Origin: Deltaproteobacteria bacterium
GTDB lineage: Bacteria > Desulfobacterota > GWC2-55-46
Reading direction: 5' to 3'
Assembly (NCBI GenBank): GCA_020846435.1
Contig: JADLDY010000018.1
Coordinates: 24,327 to 88,326, forward strand
Length of the DNA stretch: 64,000 bases
Shown: piece by piece, positions 61,919-64,000 of the stretch
How the letters are laid out: each line of letters begins with the position of its first letter
How positions within the stretch are numbered: position 1 is the first letter of the stretch
The notes under the pieces: model-generated
Database searches by the model: none
What the model was told of the DNA's origin: nothing
Seen by the model: only the letters and a program-made list of their open reading frames with translations
Position numbers and translations under genes: made by a program

Positions 61919-63038
61919 ATGTTCGAGGAGATAAAAGAAGAGCTTCAGCTTGTAAAGGTAAAATTCCAGGACTTGCGGAGCTTTCTTTGACCAGGCTAAA
62001 AAGGTCGATGAACTCAATGAACTGGAGGCGAGGCTTTCAGACCCCGCGCTATGGAATAACCCGGAAGAGGCGCAGAAGCTCACGAAGAGGAAAGCAGAGC
62101 TGACTTTCGGCGTTGACGCGATGGGAAGGATAGGCTCGCTCATTGAAGACGCCGAGGTGCTCATCGAGCTTGCCGACGAGGCCCATGATTCGGCCGTTGC
62201 CAAAGAGGCGCAGGACAAGCTCGTTGAAGCGGGAGACGCCATCAGGAAGGCCGAGATAAGGCGTATGCTCTCCGGCGAGCACGACCGCTCGAACGCCATC
62301 GTCTCCATCCATCCGGGAGCTGGCGGCACAGAGGCGCAGGACTGGGCCGACATACTCATGAGGATGTATCTCAGGTGGGTCGAGCTGAGAGGCTTCAAGG
62401 CCGAGGTCGTGGACTTCCTGCCCGGAGACGAGGCCGGGGTAAAGAGCGTTACCTTCACCGTTACCGGCGAGTACGCCTATGGTTACCTGAAGGCGGAGGT
62501 CGGGGTCCACAGGCTCGTGAGGATATCCCCGTATGACGCCAACAAGAGAAGGCATACATCCTTCGCGTCGGTATTCGTCTACCCTGAGATAGAAGACGAC
62601 ATAGAGGTGGACGTAAACGAAGCCGACATCAAGGTAGACACCTTCCGCGCCAGCGGCGCCGGAGGCCAGCATGTCAACAAGACCGACTCGGCCGTGAGGA
62701 TGACCCACATGCCGACCGGCATCGTGGTGCAGTGCCAGAACGAGCGGAGCCAGCACAAGAACAGGGCCGTTGCCATGAAGCTCCTGAGGGCCCGCCTCTA
62801 TGAGCTCAAGCTCGAGGAGCAGGAAGCCAAGCTCTCGGAGTTCAGCAAGGACAAGCGCGATATAGCCTGGGGCAGTCAGATAAGGTCTTACGTCATGCAG
62901 CCGTACAGGCTCATAAAAGACCACAGGACCGGGTTTGAGACCGGTAATATAGACCCTGTGCTCGATGGCGCTCTCGATGGCTTCATTGAGGCCTATCTGC
63001 AGATGAAGTCGGGAGGCGGTAAGCCAAAAGAGGCTTGA
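61919..63038 (+). CDS. prfB: peptide chain release factor 2, with programmed +1 frameshift
   Basis: ATG 61919 (GGAGG 9 bases upstream) opens a 23-codon frame (MFEEIKEELQLVKVKFQDLRSFL) that stops at TGA 61988. The site CTT TGA C (61985-61991) with a GGAG anti-SD-binding sequence shortly upstream (CGGAG at 61976) is the classic RF2 autoregulatory frameshift: RF2 ends at its own UGA, and when RF2 is low the ribosome shifts +1 to CTT GAC and reads DQAKKVDEL onward to 63038. The GGQ motif is in SGAGGQHVNK; the tripeptide near SPYDANKRRH is SPY instead of SPF of E. coli. Confidence 0.95.
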
Positions 63039-63153
63039 CGGGGTGTTTGTGTCTTTTTTTTTAGTCTGAAAAGCGTCAAGTCCGGCTTCCGGATACAGGG
63101 CGGTTCTCTTCGGATAATGAAGGGTTTTTCTTTATCCCTCTGATAAAAACCCC

Positions 63154-63183
63154 TTGACATCAATAGGGCTTATGTTTTATATA
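63154..63183 (+). promoter_or_regulatory. predicted promoter of the tRNA-tuf cluster
   Basis: TTGACA (63154-63159) then TTATAT (63177-63182, 17-bp spacer) or TATATA (63178-63183, 18-bp spacer). It starts about 75-80 bases before the first tRNA. The 115 bases between prfB and this promoter contain only a T-rich stretch. Confidence 0.65.
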
Positions 63184-63260
63184 TTTAAATTCAGTTTCCG
63201 CTGATTTCTCGTTGGTGGAGTCTGCCGTTTTTCTATTATGAGTGTTTTCCCAGGTTTTTC

Positions 63261-63335
63261 GCTGGCGTAGCTCAACGGTAGAGCAGCTGATTTGTAATCA
63301 GCAGGTTGCGGGTTCGAATCCCATCGCCAGCTCCA
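63261..63335 (+). tRNA. tRNA-Thr (anticodon TGT)
   Basis: Acceptor GCTGGCG with CGCCAGC, anticodon loop TTTGTAA with TGT, CCA encoded at 63333-63335. Confidence 0.97.
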
Positions 63336-63503
63336 TGATGGTTATAAGGCTCTGGTGCGCCGGCTCGCGCAATCCGGACGAATTCACGGGAAAGACCCGC
63401 CTGAACATCCCCGGGGCTTGAGAACTGATGTGACATTCCCCGCGCCGCAAGCACTGAGGCCGGCAGGGCTGTCGATATATTTACGCTGAAGCAGTTTTCG
63501 CAT

Positions 63504-63588
63504 GGAGAGGTACCCGAGGGGCCAAAGGGGGCAGACTGTAAATCTGCTGGCTATGCCTACGGAGGTTCGAATCCTCCCCTCTCCACCA
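63504..63588 (+). tRNA. tRNA-Tyr (anticodon GTA)
   Basis: Acceptor GGAGAGG with CCTCTCC, anticodon GTA in CTGTAAA, long variable arm (type II, as expected for bacterial Tyr), CCA encoded at 63586-63588. Confidence 0.97.
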
Positions 63589-63633
63589 GTTTTATTCAGT
63601 TTTAATTTTTTACCGGTGTCAGCAGGAATTCCC

Positions 63634-63707
63634 GCGGGTGTAGTTCAATGGTAGAACTCCAGCCTTCCAAGCTGGATGCGTGGGTTCGATTCCCATCACC
63701 CGCTCCA
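63634..63707 (+). tRNA. tRNA-Gly (anticodon TCC)
   Basis: Acceptor GCGGGTG with CACCCGC, anticodon TCC in CTTCCAA, CCA encoded at 63705-63707. Confidence 0.97.
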
Positions 63708-63765
63708 TATTCGGAAAAAGCGTACAGAGCCGCCTCGGTTTGCAAGAGCGGCATATAATACCAGC

Positions 63766-63841
63766 GCCCATGTAGCTCAGTTGGCAGAGCACGTCCTTGG
63801 TAAGGACGAGGTCAGCGGTTCGATCCCGCTCATGGGCTCCA
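63766..63841 (+). tRNA. tRNA-Thr (anticodon GGT)
   Basis: Acceptor GCCCATG with CATGGGC, anticodon GGT in TTGGTAA, CCA at 63839-63841. Last tRNA before tuf. Confidence 0.97.
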
Positions 63842-63885
63842 TCTGAATCTCAACAGTATAAAATATTAATTGCCCGGAGGACAAA

Positions 63886-64000
63886 ATGAGCAAGGCTAAA
63901 TTTGAGAGGGGTAAAGCGCATCTTAACGTCGGCACCATAGGGCACGTCGACCACGGCAAGACATCGTTGACCGCGGCGATAACGAAGGTGCTGGCATCGA
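63886..64000 (+). CDS. tuf: translation elongation factor Tu, 5' part (cut by window edge)
   Basis: ATG 63886 with CGGAGG upstream. The visible 38 residues ([18 protein letters not shown], then [15 protein letters not shown]) contain the complete EF-Tu P-loop [10 protein letters not shown]-Tu brings aminoacyl-tRNA to the ribosome. The gene continues past the window. Confidence 0.97.
   Translation, partial: MSKAKFERGKAHLNVGTIGHVDHGKTSLTAAITKVLAS

Noticed and set aside
62121..63038. Short release-factor gene starting at ATG 62121
   Set aside because: The true RF2 starts at 61919 and enters this frame by +1 frameshift; the N-terminal domain would be lost otherwise.
63272..63454. Minus-strand frame over tRNA-Thr containing DGIRTRNLLITNQLLYR
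   Set aside because: Antisense translation of a tRNA; a common database artefact, no ribosome site.
63777..63959. Minus-strand frame over the second tRNA-Thr and tuf
   Set aside because: Same artefact type (GIEPLTSSLP-like string), antisense to tRNA and tuf.

Overview
The window looks like a chromosomal segment of a Gram-negative bacterium. LpxC (lipid A) and Lnt (outer-membrane lipoprotein acylation) point to an outer membrane. The DNA is GC-rich and arginine is very often encoded by AGG. The gene set (c-type cytochromes, 14-subunit complex I, GatCAB, K+-type membrane pyrophosphatase, EndoQ-like repair enzyme, short repeats with CAGGTTGCT ends) resembles Deltaproteobacteria-type or Nitrospirota-type lineages. 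That placement is an inference from gene content; no phylogeny was run.

Layout. (1) 1-6870: the end of a membrane protein, three c-type cytochromes (the last with an ethylbenzene-dehydrogenase-like haem domain) and, convergent to them, a small membrane protein, a radical SAM/SPASM protein, a universal stress protein and an EndoQ-like nuclease. (2) 6871-16062: mixed housekeeping genes (fabI, ferritin-like, galT, Nudix, two exported proteins, gatCAB, a nitrilase) with several short repeats and a 30-residue Lys/Ala/Pro-rich gene. (3) 16131-31501: nuoA-N in one direction with a CRP-type cyclic-nucleotide-binding gene between nuoG and nuoH and a DUF1858-like gene at the end. (4) 31522-37978: ispE, tRNA-Gln, prs, rplY, pth, hppA, ychF. 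(5) 38021-54391: a compact 16-kb block of phage-type head, tail and lysis genes. (6) 54412-61815: DUF2905, lpxC, phoH, pgpH-like, ybeY, YIP1-like, a DgkA-PAP2 fusion and lnt. (7) 61919-64000: prfB with its +1 frameshift, tRNAs Thr-Tyr-Gly-Thr and the start of tuf, the same order as the E. coli tufB operon.

The most unusual part is the phage-type block. It holds terminase, portal, capsid, connector, tail and lysis genes, but I find no integrase, repressor, excisionase or replication gene. It lies in the same orientation as the housekeeping genes on both sides and shares their base and codon style. Size and content recall gene transfer agents (GTAs), so a domesticated particle or GTA-like element is a serious candidate; a remnant prophage is the main alternative. 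The block starts with a consensus sigma-70 promoter whose -35 box lies inside a perfect inverted repeat, then more palindromes, a sigma-region-4-like gene and a strong terminator ahead of the structural genes. The tail chaperone gene carries a complete -1 frameshift signal: A_AAA_AAC, 6-nt spacer and 12-bp stem. A second -1 frame change, at G_GGT_TTC, splits a large tail gene and may be a mutation, an assembly error or recoding.

Start codons were moved from the longest open frame where a ribosome binding site or promoter position gave a better choice; the reasons are in the entries. Promoters are sequence matches only.
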